The position numbers and the translations under genes are program-made. The notes beneath the pieces were generated by a model, which was not told the DNA's origin, did not search any database, and saw only the letters and a program-made list of their open reading frames with translations. From contig LDXP01000014.1 of NCBI GenBank assembly GCA_001443385.1, positions 1,509 through 42,816 on the forward strand: a stretch of DNA of 41,308 bases, read 5' to 3'. This stretch comes from Candidatus Rokubacteria bacterium CSP1-6. Lineage in GTDB: Bacteria; Methylomirabilota; Methylomirabilia; Rokubacteriales; CSP1-6. Of the stretch, positions 17,901-27,909 are shown in pieces (position 1 is the stretch's first letter; each line of letters opens with the position of its first letter).

Positions 17901-18226
17901 TGGAGGAGGTCGCCGAGATCCGCTCCGAGCTCCGGGATCGCTTCGGGCCTCTCCCGCCCCCGGTCGTCCACCTCCTGGAGGTCGTGGAGATCCGGATCGC
18001 GGCGCGTGCCCTGGGCATCGAGCGGCTGGAGGCGGTCGGGGGGAGGGCGGTCGTCACGTTCGCGCCGTCCACGCCGGTGTCAGCGGAGCGGCTGGTGCGC
18101 GCCGCCAGCGCCGAGCCCGGCCGGCTGCGCCTCAGGAAGGAGTTCGTCGTCGAGGCCCCGATCCCGCGCGGGCCGTGGTCGGCGGTGCGAGGGGCCCTCG
18201 CCGAGTTTCTGGGAACCCTCCGATGA
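14978..18226 (+). CDS. mfd: Transcription-repair coupling factor
   Basis: [22 protein letters not shown] (CarD/RID-like), [84 protein letters not shown]. Confidence 0.97.
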   Translation: [1082 protein letters not shown]

Positions 18227-19344
18227 GCCTGCCTCGTCCGGGCCTCCGCTGCCTCTCGGTCCTGCTCCTGTTCCTCTCTCTCTTCTGGGGGGGATGCGGG
18301 TGGTTCTCCCGGTCGAAGGCCATTCCCCCCGGGCCCACGCTCTCCACCTCGGAGGCCGCCCGGGATGCCGAGCCGAAACGCCGGCCGACCCCGACCCCGC
18401 CGCAGCCGGTGGCGGCCCCGGCCCCGGCTCCCCTCCCCCGGCGCGATGCCCCGGATGTCCTGGACCGGGTGATCGCCGTGGTGAACAACGATGTCATCAC
18501 GCTGAGCGAGCTCCAGGATAGTCTGGCGTTCTACCTTTCCGGGACGAGGGAGGCGGTGAAACCCGGGGAGGAGGAAGCGCTCAAGCAGCGGCTGCTCAAC
18601 CGGATGATCGAGAACCGGCTCCAGCTCCAGGAGGCGAGCCGCGAGCAGCTCACCGTGGAGGACGCGGAGGTCGACGAGCAGCTGGCCGAGGTAAGGAAGC
18701 AGGTCAACGCCAGGACGCAGGAGGAGTTCGAGCAGATCGTCAAGGCCCAGGGGGTCACCCTGGAGGGGATCAGGAAGCGCGCCAGGGATCAGGTCCTGAT
18801 CCAAAAGGTGATCCGGCGCAAGGTGGCGTTCCGGATCACCGTGACCGAGCATGAGATCGAGCAGTACCTCGTCGAAAATCGGGAGAAGCTGGAGACGGGC
18901 CTCTCCTATCACGCGCGCCACATTCTGTTCGCCGCGACCCCGCCGGGAAGCGAGGCGGCATTGGACGCAGCGCGCGGCCGGGCCGAGGAGGTGTGGGCCA
19001 AGGTCCGCGCCGGCGAGGATTTCGTCGAGCTGGCCAAGCGGCACTCGGAGGATTCGACGGCCAAGGATGGAGGCGATCTCGGGGTCCTCAAGCAGGGAGA
19101 GCTGGCTCCCGAGGTGGAGCGGCAGATTCTCCGGCTGCGCCCCGGCGAAGCCTCGGCTCCCTTCCGTTCCCCGCTGGGCTTCCACATCTTCAAGCTCGAG
19201 TGGAAGGAGGGGCTCGCCGGTGAGACGCTGGCCCAGGCCAAGCAGCAGATCCGGGACATCCTCATCCGGCAGAAATACGCCACCCGGCTGGAGGCCTGGC
19301 TCGCGGAGATCAGGAAGCGGGCCATCATCGACATCCGCCTGTGA
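18223..19344 (+). CDS. SurA-like peptidylprolyl isomerase (parvulin), possibly membrane-anchored
   Basis: N-terminal hydrophobic segment with Cys (LFWGGC), Pro/Ala-rich linker, SurA-N region VLDRVIAVVNNDVITLSELQD, parvulin domain ARHILFA...DFVELAKRHSEDSTAKDGGDLG...PFRSPLGFHIFKL. Confidence 0.88.
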   Translation: MSLPRPGLRCLSVLLLFLSLFWGGCGWFSRSKAIPPGPTLSTSEAARDAEPKRRPTPTPPQPVAAPAPAPLPRRDAPDVLDRVIAVVNNDVITLSELQDSLAFYLSGTREAVKPGEEEALKQRLLNRMIENRLQLQEASREQLTVEDAEVDEQLAEVRKQVNARTQEEFEQIVKAQGVTLEGIRKRARDQVLIQKVIRRKVAFRITVTEHEIEQYLVENREKLETGLSYHARHILFAATPPGSEAALDAARGRAEEVWAKVRAGEDFVELAKRHSEDSTAKDGGDLGVLKQGELAPEVERQILRLRPGEASAPFRSPLGFHIFKLEWKEGLAGETLAQAKQQIRDILIRQKYATRLEAWLAEIRKRAIIDIRL

Positions 19345-19354
19345 GGGAAATTAG

Positions 19355-19384
19355 TTGACAAGCGCGCGGGCCCTGTGGGAGCAT
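19355..19384 (+). promoter_or_regulatory. Candidate promoter for rho (consensus -35, weak -10)
   Basis: TTGACA at 19355-19360, 18-nt spacer, GAGCAT at 19379-19384. Lies in the 219-bp gap upstream of rho. Confidence 0.35.
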
Positions 19385-19537
19385 GGGGTGTAAGGTTCGT
19401 AGCGCCCGCGTAAAGATCAGAACCCACCGGTGGAAATAATCTCGCAGAGCTTCCTTGAGCGAGCCGTGATTGTACGTCATGGGATGCCAGCCGTTCGTTT
19501 CGATCAGGCCACGCCGCCCGAGGGCGATGCCCGCAGG

Positions 19538-19559
19538 CCAGGAGGTAACCAGGAGGTAA
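19538..19559 (+). repeat. Tandem 11-bp repeat carrying two Shine-Dalgarno sequences upstream of rho
   Basis: CCAGGAGGTAA repeated twice, perfectly and head-to-tail; the second copy is at standard distance from the rho ATG (19564). Confidence 0.9.
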
Positions 19560-19563
19560 AAGG

Positions 19564-20817
19564 ATGAACCTCTCCGAGCTCAAGGAAAAGACCATCACGG
19601 AACTCAACGCCATCGCCAAGGACCTCAACGTCCAGGGGTTCAGCGGCCTCAGAAAGCAGGAGCTGATCTTCAAGATCCTCCAGGGCCAGGCCGAAAAGGA
19701 CGGGCTGATCTTCGCCGAGGGGGTGCTGGAGGTGCTCCCCGACGGCTTCGGCTTCCTGCGGGCGCCCGACTACAACTACCTGCCGGGCCCCGACGACATC
19801 TACGTCTCCCCCTCTCAGATCCGCCGGTTCGACCTGCGGACCGGCGACACCATCTCCGGCCAGGTCCGCCCGCCCAAGGACACCGAGCGCTACTTCGCCC
19901 TCCTCAAGGTGGAGGCGATCAACTTCGAGACGCCGGACGCCGCCCGGGAAAAGATCTTCTTCGACAACCTGACGCCGCTCTATCCCATGGAGCGGATCCG
20001 GCTGGAGCACGATGGGGACGAGCTGACGACCCGGGTCATGGATCTGCTCACCCCGATCGGCAAGGGCCAGCGCGGGCTCATCGTGGCGGCGCCCCGCACG
20101 GGCAAGACGATGATGCTCCAGAACCTGGCGCACGCCATCGCGAAGAATCACCCCGAGGTGTATCTGATCGTCCTCCTGATCGACGAGAGGCCGGAAGAGG
20201 TCACCGACATGCAGCGCTCGGTCAAGGGGGAGGTCATCTCCTCCACCTTCGACGAGCCGCCGCAACGGCACGTCCAGGTGGCCGACATGGTCATCGAGAA
20301 GGCCAAGCGGCTGGTGGAGCACAAGAAGGACGTGGTGATCCTCCTGGACTCCATCACGCGATTCGCCCGGGCCCACAACGCCATCATCCCCTCGTCCGGC
20401 AAGGTGCTCTCCGGCGGCCTGGACGCCAACGCCCTCCAGCGCCCGCGCCGTTTCTTCGCGCAGGCGCGGAACATCGAGGAGGGCGGCTCGCTGACGATCA
20501 TGGCCACGGCCATCGTGGACACCGGCAGCCGGATGGACGACGTGATCTTCGAGGAGTTCAAGGGCACCGGCAACATGGAGGTGCACCTGGACCGGCGCCT
20601 GATGGACAAGCGCGTCTTCCCATCGATCAACATCGAGCAGTCCGGGACCCGGAAGGAAGAGCTCCTGCTGGAGAAGGACGAGCTCTCGAAGGTCTGGCTC
20701 CTCCGGAAAGTCCTCTCGCAGCTGAATCCCGTGGAGGGCATGGAGCTCCTGCTGGACAAGCTCAAGCTGACGAAGACCAACAAGGAGTTCCTGGCCGCGA
20801 TGAACCAGCTCGGGTAG
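19564..20817 (+). CDS. rho: Transcription termination factor Rho
   Basis: [110 protein letters not shown]. Confidence 0.98.
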   Translation: MNLSELKEKTITELNAIAKDLNVQGFSGLRKQELIFKILQGQAEKDGLIFAEGVLEVLPDGFGFLRAPDYNYLPGPDDIYVSPSQIRRFDLRTGDTISGQVRPPKDTERYFALLKVEAINFETPDAAREKIFFDNLTPLYPMERIRLEHDGDELTTRVMDLLTPIGKGQRGLIVAAPRTGKTMMLQNLAHAIAKNHPEVYLIVLLIDERPEEVTDMQRSVKGEVISSTFDEPPQRHVQVADMVIEKAKRLVEHKKDVVILLDSITRFARAHNAIIPSSGKVLSGGLDANALQRPRRFFAQARNIEEGGSLTIMATAIVDTGSRMDDVIFEEFKGTGNMEVHLDRRLMDKRVFPSINIEQSGTRKEELLLEKDELSKVWLLRKVLSQLNPVEGMELLLDKLKLTKTNKEFLAAMNQLG

Positions 20818-20852
20818 GCTGGAGGCGGGATCCTGCCAGAAGCGCAAATTCC

Positions 20853-20881
20853 TTGAGTTTTTCCCGCCTGACTGGTATGCT
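20853..20881 (+). promoter_or_regulatory. Putative sigma70-type promoter for rpmE
   Basis: TTGAGT (20853-20858), 17-nt spacer, TATGCT (20876-20881), 24 bp upstream of the rpmE start. Confidence 0.5.
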
Positions 20882-20905
20882 TTGCCATTCACAAGGAGGT
20901 GCGCC

Positions 20906-21121
20906 GTGAAGGCGGGCATTCATCCTGAGTACGTCGAGACGACGATCACCTGCGCGTGTGGGGAGGTCATCCACACCCGCTCCACCCATCCCCAGATCCG
21001 GGTGGAGGTGTGCTCGAAGTGCCATCCCTTCTTCACCGGGAAGCAAAAGCTGGTGGACACGGCCGGCCGGATCGAGCGCTTCCAGCGGAAGTACAAGAGG
21101 AAACCGATTACAGAAGGGTAA
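20906..21121 (+). CDS. rpmE: 50S ribosomal protein L31, zinc-binding (C+) type
   Basis: GTG at 20906 after [35 protein letters not shown]...[28 protein letters not shown]. Confidence 0.96.
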   Translation: MKAGIHPEYVETTITCACGEVIHTRSTHPQIRVEVCSKCHPFFTGKQKLVDTAGRIERFQRKYKRKPITEG

Positions 21122-21285
21122 GGTCCGGTCCGGCGGCCCCGGGCTCGCCGGGTCGGGGAGGGTGTCGGTCCTGGGGCTGCGTCCCTCGGTGTTTGTCCCC
21201 CACGCGTGCCTCCTTCTCGCCTTTCGCGTCCCCCGCCCGCGGTCCTTCGGCCCCGTGGTGCGTCCGCCGACGATGAGGTTCCAGC

Positions 21286-22356
21286 GTGTTTGAGCGGCTT
21301 CGCCAGATCGAGGAGCGGTATCAGGAGCTCTCCCGCCTGCTCGCCGACCCGCAGGTGATCGGGCAGCCCGCGCAGTATGCCCGCCACGCCAAGGCCGCGA
21401 GCGACCTCAGCCTCGTCGTCGAGCGCTTCACCGAGTACAAGGCCGTGCTCGCGCGGATCACCGAGGCGCGCCACATCCTGGCCGAGGAGCCCGACCGCGA
21501 GCTGCGCGAGTTGGCCCAGTCGGAGCTGGACGAACTCACCGCGCGCCAGACGGCGCTGGAGGAGGAGCTCCGGCGCCTCCTGACGCCTCGCGATCCCAAC
21601 GACGAGCGGAACGTCTTCGTCGAGGTCCGGGCCGGCGCCGGGGGCGACGAGGCGGGGCTGTTCGCCGCCGACCTGGCCCGCATGTACGTGAAGTACGCCG
21701 AGCGCCAGGGGTGGAAGGTGGAAACCGTTGAACGCCACCCGACGGGCGTCGGCGGGTTCAAGGAAGTGATCCTGTTCGTCCAGGGGAAGGGGGCCTGGAG
21801 CCGCCTTAAGTTCGAACGGGGGGTCCACCGCGTCCAGCGCGTGCCAGTCACCGAGTCGGCGGGCCGGATCCACACCTCGACGGTGACCGTGGCGGTCCTG
21901 CCCGAGGCCGAGGACGTCGAGGTCAAGGTGAGCGATCAGGACATCCGGGTGGACGTGTATCGTTCCTCGGGCCCCGGCGGCCAGGGGGTCAACACGACCG
22001 ATTCCGCCGTGAGGATCACCCACATCCGGACGGGGCTCGTCGTGACCTGCCAGGACGAGCGCTCCCAGATCAAGAACCGGGCCAAGGCCATGCGGGTGCT
22101 CAAGGCGCGGCTCCTCGAGCGGGCCCAGGAGGAGCAGCGGGCTCAGATCGCCGCCGACCGGCGGAGCCAGGTGGGAACCGGGGAGCGCAGCGAGCGGATC
22201 CGCACGTACAACTTTCCCCAGGCGCGGGTCACCGACCACCGGATCGGAATGACGCTCCACAAGCTGCCCCAGGTCCTCGAGGGGGAGCTGGACGAGTTGA
22301 TCGAGGCGCTAGCGGCTGCCGACCAGGCCGAGCGCATGGCTCAGGTCACCCCGTGA
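21286..22356 (+). CDS. prfA: Peptide chain release factor 1
   Basis: GTG start. [43 protein letters not shown] (GGQ), [13 protein letters not shown]. Confidence 0.97.
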   Translation: MFERLRQIEERYQELSRLLADPQVIGQPAQYARHAKAASDLSLVVERFTEYKAVLARITEARHILAEEPDRELRELAQSELDELTARQTALEEELRRLLTPRDPNDERNVFVEVRAGAGGDEAGLFAADLARMYVKYAERQGWKVETVERHPTGVGGFKEVILFVQGKGAWSRLKFERGVHRVQRVPVTESAGRIHTSTVTVAVLPEAEDVEVKVSDQDIRVDVYRSSGPGGQGVNTTDSAVRITHIRTGLVVTCQDERSQIKNRAKAMRVLKARLLERAQEEQRAQIAADRRSQVGTGERSERIRTYNFPQARVTDHRIGMTLHKLPQVLEGELDELIEALAAADQAERMAQVTP

Positions 22357-23248
22357 AGGCATTGACCGTAGAGCCCACGGTGGGCGGGCTGCTGGCGGCG
22401 GGTGCTGCCTTGCTGGACGAGGCGGGACTGCCGTCGCCGCGCCGGGATGCCGAGTGGCTGCTGGCCGACGCGCTCGGGACCGACCGGCTCAGGCTCGTCC
22501 TGGGGCTCGACCGCGTCGTCCCTGCGGAGCTCGCCGGGCGCTTCAGGGAGCGGATCGCGCGGCGGATGGCTCACGAGCCGCTCCAGTACATCCTGGGCTA
22601 CGAGGAATGGAGAGGGCTCCGTCTGAAGACGGCGCCCGCCGCGCTGATCCCCCGCCCCGAGACGGAGCTGCTGGTGGAGTGGGCGGTGGAGCTGGAACGG
22701 GCGGAGGGTCCCTGGCGGCTGGCCGCGGACGTCGGCGCCGGGACGGGGGCCATCGCATGCGCCCTGGCCGCGGCGGCTCCACGCCTCGAGGTCGTGGCGG
22801 TGGAACGCTCGACGGGGGCGCTGGTGCTCGCGGCGGCCAACGTCGAGGCCCTGGGGCTGGGGCGGCGGGTGCGGCTGGTGGCGGGCGACCTTTTCGACCC
22901 GCTGGGCGGCCTCCAGGCCGCCGTCGATCTCGTGGTCTCCAATCCGCCGTACATCGCGAGCGGTGACATCGAGGGCCTTCCGCCGGAGGTCAGAGACTGG
23001 GAGCCGCGCGAGGCGCTGGACGGGGGGCCGGACGGCATGGCGGTTCATCGGAGGCTCGTGGCCGAGTCTCCCCGTATCCTCAGGCCCGCAGGCTGGCTCC
23101 TCATGGAGATGGGAGAGCGACAGGCTGAGCCGCTCCGGGCCTCCATGGAGGCGAACGGATTTGAGCGGGTCGAGGTGCGCCGGGACCTGCGGGGCGTGGA
23201 GCGGATGATCGCGGGGCGGGTACCCGCGCCGGAGGCGTGGGTGCGCTG

Positions 23249-23249
<1 letters not shown>
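22353..23249 (+). CDS. prmC: Peptide chain release factor N5-glutamine methyltransferase
   Basis: [43 protein letters not shown] (NPPY). 4-nt overlap with prfA. Confidence 0.95.
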
Positions 23250-24501
<1,252 letters not shown>

Positions 24502-24505
<4 letters not shown>

Positions 24506-25143
24506 AGAAGCTGCTCACGCTGGCGCTCCCGAAGGGCCGGCTGCTCCGGCCCGCGCTCGAGATCCTCCGGAGCATGGGGCTGGCCGGCGTGGAGGCCGAT
24601 TCGCGCAAGCTCATCTTTTCCGACGAGAAGCACGGCCTCAGGTTCCTGATCCTGAAGCCCGCCGACGTCCCGACCTACGTGGAGTACGGGGCGGCGGACC
24701 TGGGCATCGTGGGCAAGGACATCCTCCTGGAGCAGGAGCCGGATGTCTACGAGCCTCTCGACCTGGGGTTCGGCTTCTGCCGGCTGGTCGTGGCGGAGCC
24801 CCTGGCCCTCTGGGAGCGGGACGATCCGTCCAAGTGGTCGTGGGTGCGCGTGGCGACGAAGTACCCGGTGCTGACCGAGCGGTACTTCTCCGAGCGGGGG
24901 ATCCAGGTGGAGATGGTCCGGTTGGACGGCTCCATCGAGCTCGCGCCGCTGGTCGGCCTCGCCGACCGGATCGTGGACCTCGTTCAGTCGGGGGAAACGC
25001 TCCGCGCGAACGGCCTGGTCGAGGTCGCCGAGATCACGCGCTCGACGGCGCGGCTGATCGTCAACCGCGCCTCCCTCAAGACCGAGTACTCGCCGGTCAG
25101 CCAGCTGATCGAGCGGCTGAAGAAGCAGGTGGCCCGGTCATGA
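24502..25143 (+). CDS. hisG: ATP phosphoribosyltransferase, short form (HisG-S)
   Basis: [77 protein letters not shown]. About 213 aa, no C-terminal regulatory domain. Confidence 0.96.
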
Positions 25144-25197
25144 CGGTTCCGCAGTTTCGAGCGACGGCTTCGCCGGCGCAACCCCTGGGGGGAGGTG

Positions 25198-25225
25198 TCG
25201 GAAGGGGGGCGGAGCCCCCCTCCGA
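25198..25225 (+). repeat. Strong GC hairpin immediately upstream of hisD
   Basis: TCGGAAGGGGGGC-GGA-GCCCCCCTCCGA, 12 paired bases with one bulged A. Ends 3 nt before the hisD ATG. Confidence 0.85.
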
Positions 25226-25228
25226 AGT

Positions 25229-26542
25229 ATGACCTGCCGAAGGCTGGACACTCGGGCTTTGGGAGTCCCCGGCGTGGTCCGAGCGCTCGAGCGGTCGCCC
25301 GTGGACGTCGATCCCGACATCCATGGCCAGGTGGAGGCGATCCTCTCCGCCGTCAGGGTGCGGGGGGATGCGGCCCTCCTGGAGTTCACCGAGCGCTTCG
25401 ACCGTGTGCGGCTCCAGGCGCCAGAGCTGGCCGTCACGGCTGCCGAGTACGACGCGGCCGAGCGGGCGGTGGGAGCAAACACGCTCGGAGCCCTCCAGTA
25501 TGCGGCGGGTCGAATCGAAGAGTTTCACCGGCACGGGCTCCCCCGCTCCTGGTGGGTGGAGGACGCCAACGGCTCACTGCTCGGGCAGCAGGTGCGCCCG
25601 CTCGACCGCGTCGGGATCTACGTGCCAGGCGGCCGCGCGGCCTATCCCTCCACAGTTCTGATGACCGGCGTCCCGGCGCACGTGGCGGGGGTGCCCGAGA
25701 TCGTCCTCGTCTCGCCGCCGTCTCAGGACAAGTCGCTCAATGCCGCCGTCCTGGCGGCCGCCCGGGTCGCGGGGGTCACGGAGGCCTACCGCGTCGGCGG
25801 GGCCCAGGCCATCGCCGCCCTGGCTTACGGGACCGACACCATCCGGCGGGTGGACAAGATCGTGGGACCCGGCAACATCTACGTGGCCCTGGCCAAGAGC
25901 AAGGTGTTCGGCCAGGTGGGGATCGATATGGTGGCCGGCCCCAGCGAGGTGCTGGTCGTGGCCGACGAGACGGCCGATCCCCAGTGGGTCGCCGCCGATC
26001 TCCTCGCCCAGGCGGAGCACGACCCGATGGCGCGCGCGGTGCTGCTGACGCCGGCGGCCGGGCTCCTCGAGGGGGTGGCCGCCGCGCTGGACAAGCGCCT
26101 GGTCGGGCTCGAGCGCGGCGCCGTCGCGGCCAAGGCGCTCGAGAACAACGGCGCGCTGGTCCTGACGCGGGACCTCGACGAGGCCGTCGCCATCGCCAAC
26201 GCCCTGGCGCCCGAGCACCTCGAGCTTCAGGTCGGCGACCCGTTCGCGCTGCTCTCGCGCGTCCGCCACGCGGGGGCGATCTTCCTCGGGCGCCACACCC
26301 CCGAGGTGATCGGCGACTACGTAGCGGGACCGAATCACGTCCTGCCCACCGGCGGCACGGCCCGGTTCTCCTCGGCGCTGGGCGTCGAGGACTTCGTGAA
26401 GCGCTCCAGCCTCATTCACTACTCTGCCAAGGGGCTGAGGGAGGCCCGGCCGCACGTCGATGCTCTGGCCCGCGTGGAAGGGCTTCAGGGGCACGGCGCA
26501 GCGGCGGAGGTCCGCCTCAGCGAGCGAGGGCACCCATCATGA
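25229..26542 (+). CDS. hisD: Histidinol dehydrogenase
   Basis: VGIYVPGGRAAYPSTVLM, RVGGAQAIAALAYGTDTI, KIVGPGNIYVALAK, GPSEVLVVAD, LAQAEHDPMARAVLLT, DYVAGPNHVLPTGGTARF. The start at 25229 is the least certain part. Confidence 0.95.
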   Translation: MTCRRLDTRALGVPGVVRALERSPVDVDPDIHGQVEAILSAVRVRGDAALLEFTERFDRVRLQAPELAVTAAEYDAAERAVGANTLGALQYAAGRIEEFHRHGLPRSWWVEDANGSLLGQQVRPLDRVGIYVPGGRAAYPSTVLMTGVPAHVAGVPEIVLVSPPSQDKSLNAAVLAAARVAGVTEAYRVGGAQAIAALAYGTDTIRRVDKIVGPGNIYVALAKSKVFGQVGIDMVAGPSEVLVVADETADPQWVAADLLAQAEHDPMARAVLLTPAAGLLEGVAAALDKRLVGLERGAVAAKALENNGALVLTRDLDEAVAIANALAPEHLELQVGDPFALLSRVRHAGAIFLGRHTPEVIGDYVAGPNHVLPTGGTARFSSALGVEDFVKRSSLIHYSAKGLREARPHVDALARVEGLQGHGAAAEVRLSERGHPS

Positions 26543-27159
26543 GCCAACCGACGCGAGGAGGAGGGTCGCTGGTGCCGCGCCAGGCCCGGATCGAGCGGAA
26601 GACCCGGGAGACGGAGGTCCTGCTCCAGCTCAACCTGGACGGCAGCGGGGCCGCCAAGGTGGAGACCACGATCCCGTTCTTCAACCACATGCTGGAGGCG
26701 TGGGCCAAGCACGGCCTCATGGACCTGACCGTGGACGCCCGGGGCGACACCGAGGTGGACCTGCACCACACGGTGGAGGACGTGGGGATCTGCCTCGGCA
26801 AGGCGCTGAAGGAGGCCGTGGGGGACAAGAAAGGGATCGTCCGGTTCGGCGTGGCGTCCATCCCCATGGACGAAGCCCTGGTCTCGTCCTCCCTGGACAT
26901 CTCCGGGCGCCCCTTCCTGGTGTTCAACGTGCCGCTGATGCGGACCCGGGTGGCGAACTTCGACCTGGATCTCCTCAAGGATTTCTTCAGGGCCTTCGCC
27001 TTCAATTCCGAGGTCACGCTGCACGTCAACCTCCATTACGGGGAGAACCTCCACCACATCTCGGAAGCGGTCTTCAAGGCCGTGGGGCGCGCCTTGGCCC
27101 TCGCCACGCGGCTCAACCCGCGCATCGAGGGCGTCCTCTCGACGAAAGGGGACCTGTAG
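26539..27159 (+). CDS. hisB: Imidazoleglycerol-phosphate dehydratase
   Basis: RKTRETEVLLQLNLDGSG, FFNHMLEAWAKHGLMDL, DLHHTVEDVGICLGKAL, HHISEAVFKAVGRAL. Confidence 0.96.
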   Translation: MSQPTRGGGSLVPRQARIERKTRETEVLLQLNLDGSGAAKVETTIPFFNHMLEAWAKHGLMDLTVDARGDTEVDLHHTVEDVGICLGKALKEAVGDKKGIVRFGVASIPMDEALVSSSLDISGRPFLVFNVPLMRTRVANFDLDLLKDFFRAFAFNSEVTLHVNLHYGENLHHISEAVFKAVGRALALATRLNPRIEGVLSTKGDL

Positions 27160-27177
27160 CGCCATGCCGATAACCGT

Positions 27178-27286
27178 CGCATCCCGGCGTTCTCGGTCGT
27201 CGGCCGTCCTCACCGTACAACTGCGTACGCCTCCGGTGGCCTCCTCCCTCGGGCCTTGGGCTGCTCGCTTCTCGCCATGGCGCGGG
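27178..27286. repeat. Non-coding element with an inverted-repeat core between hisB and hisH (possible dispersed intergenic repeat; boundaries approximate)
   Basis: Contains CGTAC-aactgc-GTACG inside a longer imperfect palindrome (GGCC...CGTAC / GTACG...GGCC). It has no supported coding role and separates otherwise contiguous his genes. Confidence 0.4.
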
Positions 27287-27294
27287 TGTGGCAG

Positions 27295-27909
27295 ATGATT
27301 GCGATTGTGGATTACGGGCGGGGGAATCTGGGGAGCGTCGAGAAGGCCTTCGTCCGCGTCGGGATGGACGCCGTGGTGACCCAGGACCCGCGCCTCGTCG
27401 CGGACTCGGAGGCGGTGGTGCTGCCGGGGGACGGCGCCTTCCACGACGCCATGCTGAGCCTCGAGGGCCTGGGCCTGCTGGGGCCCCTCCGCCGGGCGCT
27501 CGAGAGCGGCCGGCCGTTCCTCGGGATCTGCCTCGGCTACCAGCTGCTGTTCTCCGAGAGCGAGGAGTTCGGCCAGGGCAAGGGCCTCGACCTGATCCCC
27601 GGGGTGGTCCGCCGCTTCCCGAAGGGGCTCAAGGTCCCGCACATGGGGTGGAACCAGGTCGAGCACGCCGGCGACCTCGCCATCTTCGACGGCATTCCGA
27701 GCGGCGCCTACTTCTACTTCGTCCACTCCTACTACCCCGAGGCGCTGGACGGGACGCTCCGGGTGGCGACCTGCACCTACGGCGTGACGTTCCCCGCGGC
27801 GATCGGGAAGGGCAATCTCTTCGCCACCCAGTTCCATCCGGAGAAGAGCCAGCGCTGGGGGTTGCGGCTGATCGAGAACTTCGCCGCCTTCGTCCGAGGG
27901 GCGCGGTGA
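27295..27909 (+). CDS. hisH: Imidazole glycerol phosphate synthase, glutamine amidotransferase subunit
   Basis: MIAIVDYGRGNLGSVEKAF, PFLGICLGYQLLF (nucleophile Cys), VPHMGWNQV, QFHPEKSQRWG. Upstream in-frame starts at 27256 and 27277 are less likely. Confidence 0.95.
   Translation: MIAIVDYGRGNLGSVEKAFVRVGMDAVVTQDPRLVADSEAVVLPGDGAFHDAMLSLEGLGLLGPLRRALESGRPFLGICLGYQLLFSESEEFGQGKGLDLIPGVVRRFPKGLKVPHMGWNQVEHAGDLAIFDGIPSGAYFYFVHSYYPEALDGTLRVATCTYGVTFPAAIGKGNLFATQFHPEKSQRWGLRLIENFAAFVRGAR

Noticed and set aside
15098-17971. 957-aa ORF on the - strand opposite mfd
   Set aside because: Antisense shadow ORF in a high-GC region. The protein is rich in R/G/H/D/E/P without recognisable motifs, while the + strand clearly encodes Mfd.
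18223-18320. Treating LFWGGC as a firm lipoprotein signal
   Set aside because: The -3 position is Trp instead of the usual Leu/Val/Ile, so only a tentative anchor is claimed.
25195-26530. + strand ORF extension upstream of hisB, overlapping hisD in another frame
   Set aside because: The hisB frame happens to be open through hisD. HisB homology begins near 26539, and the upstream translation is Arg/Gly-rich noise.
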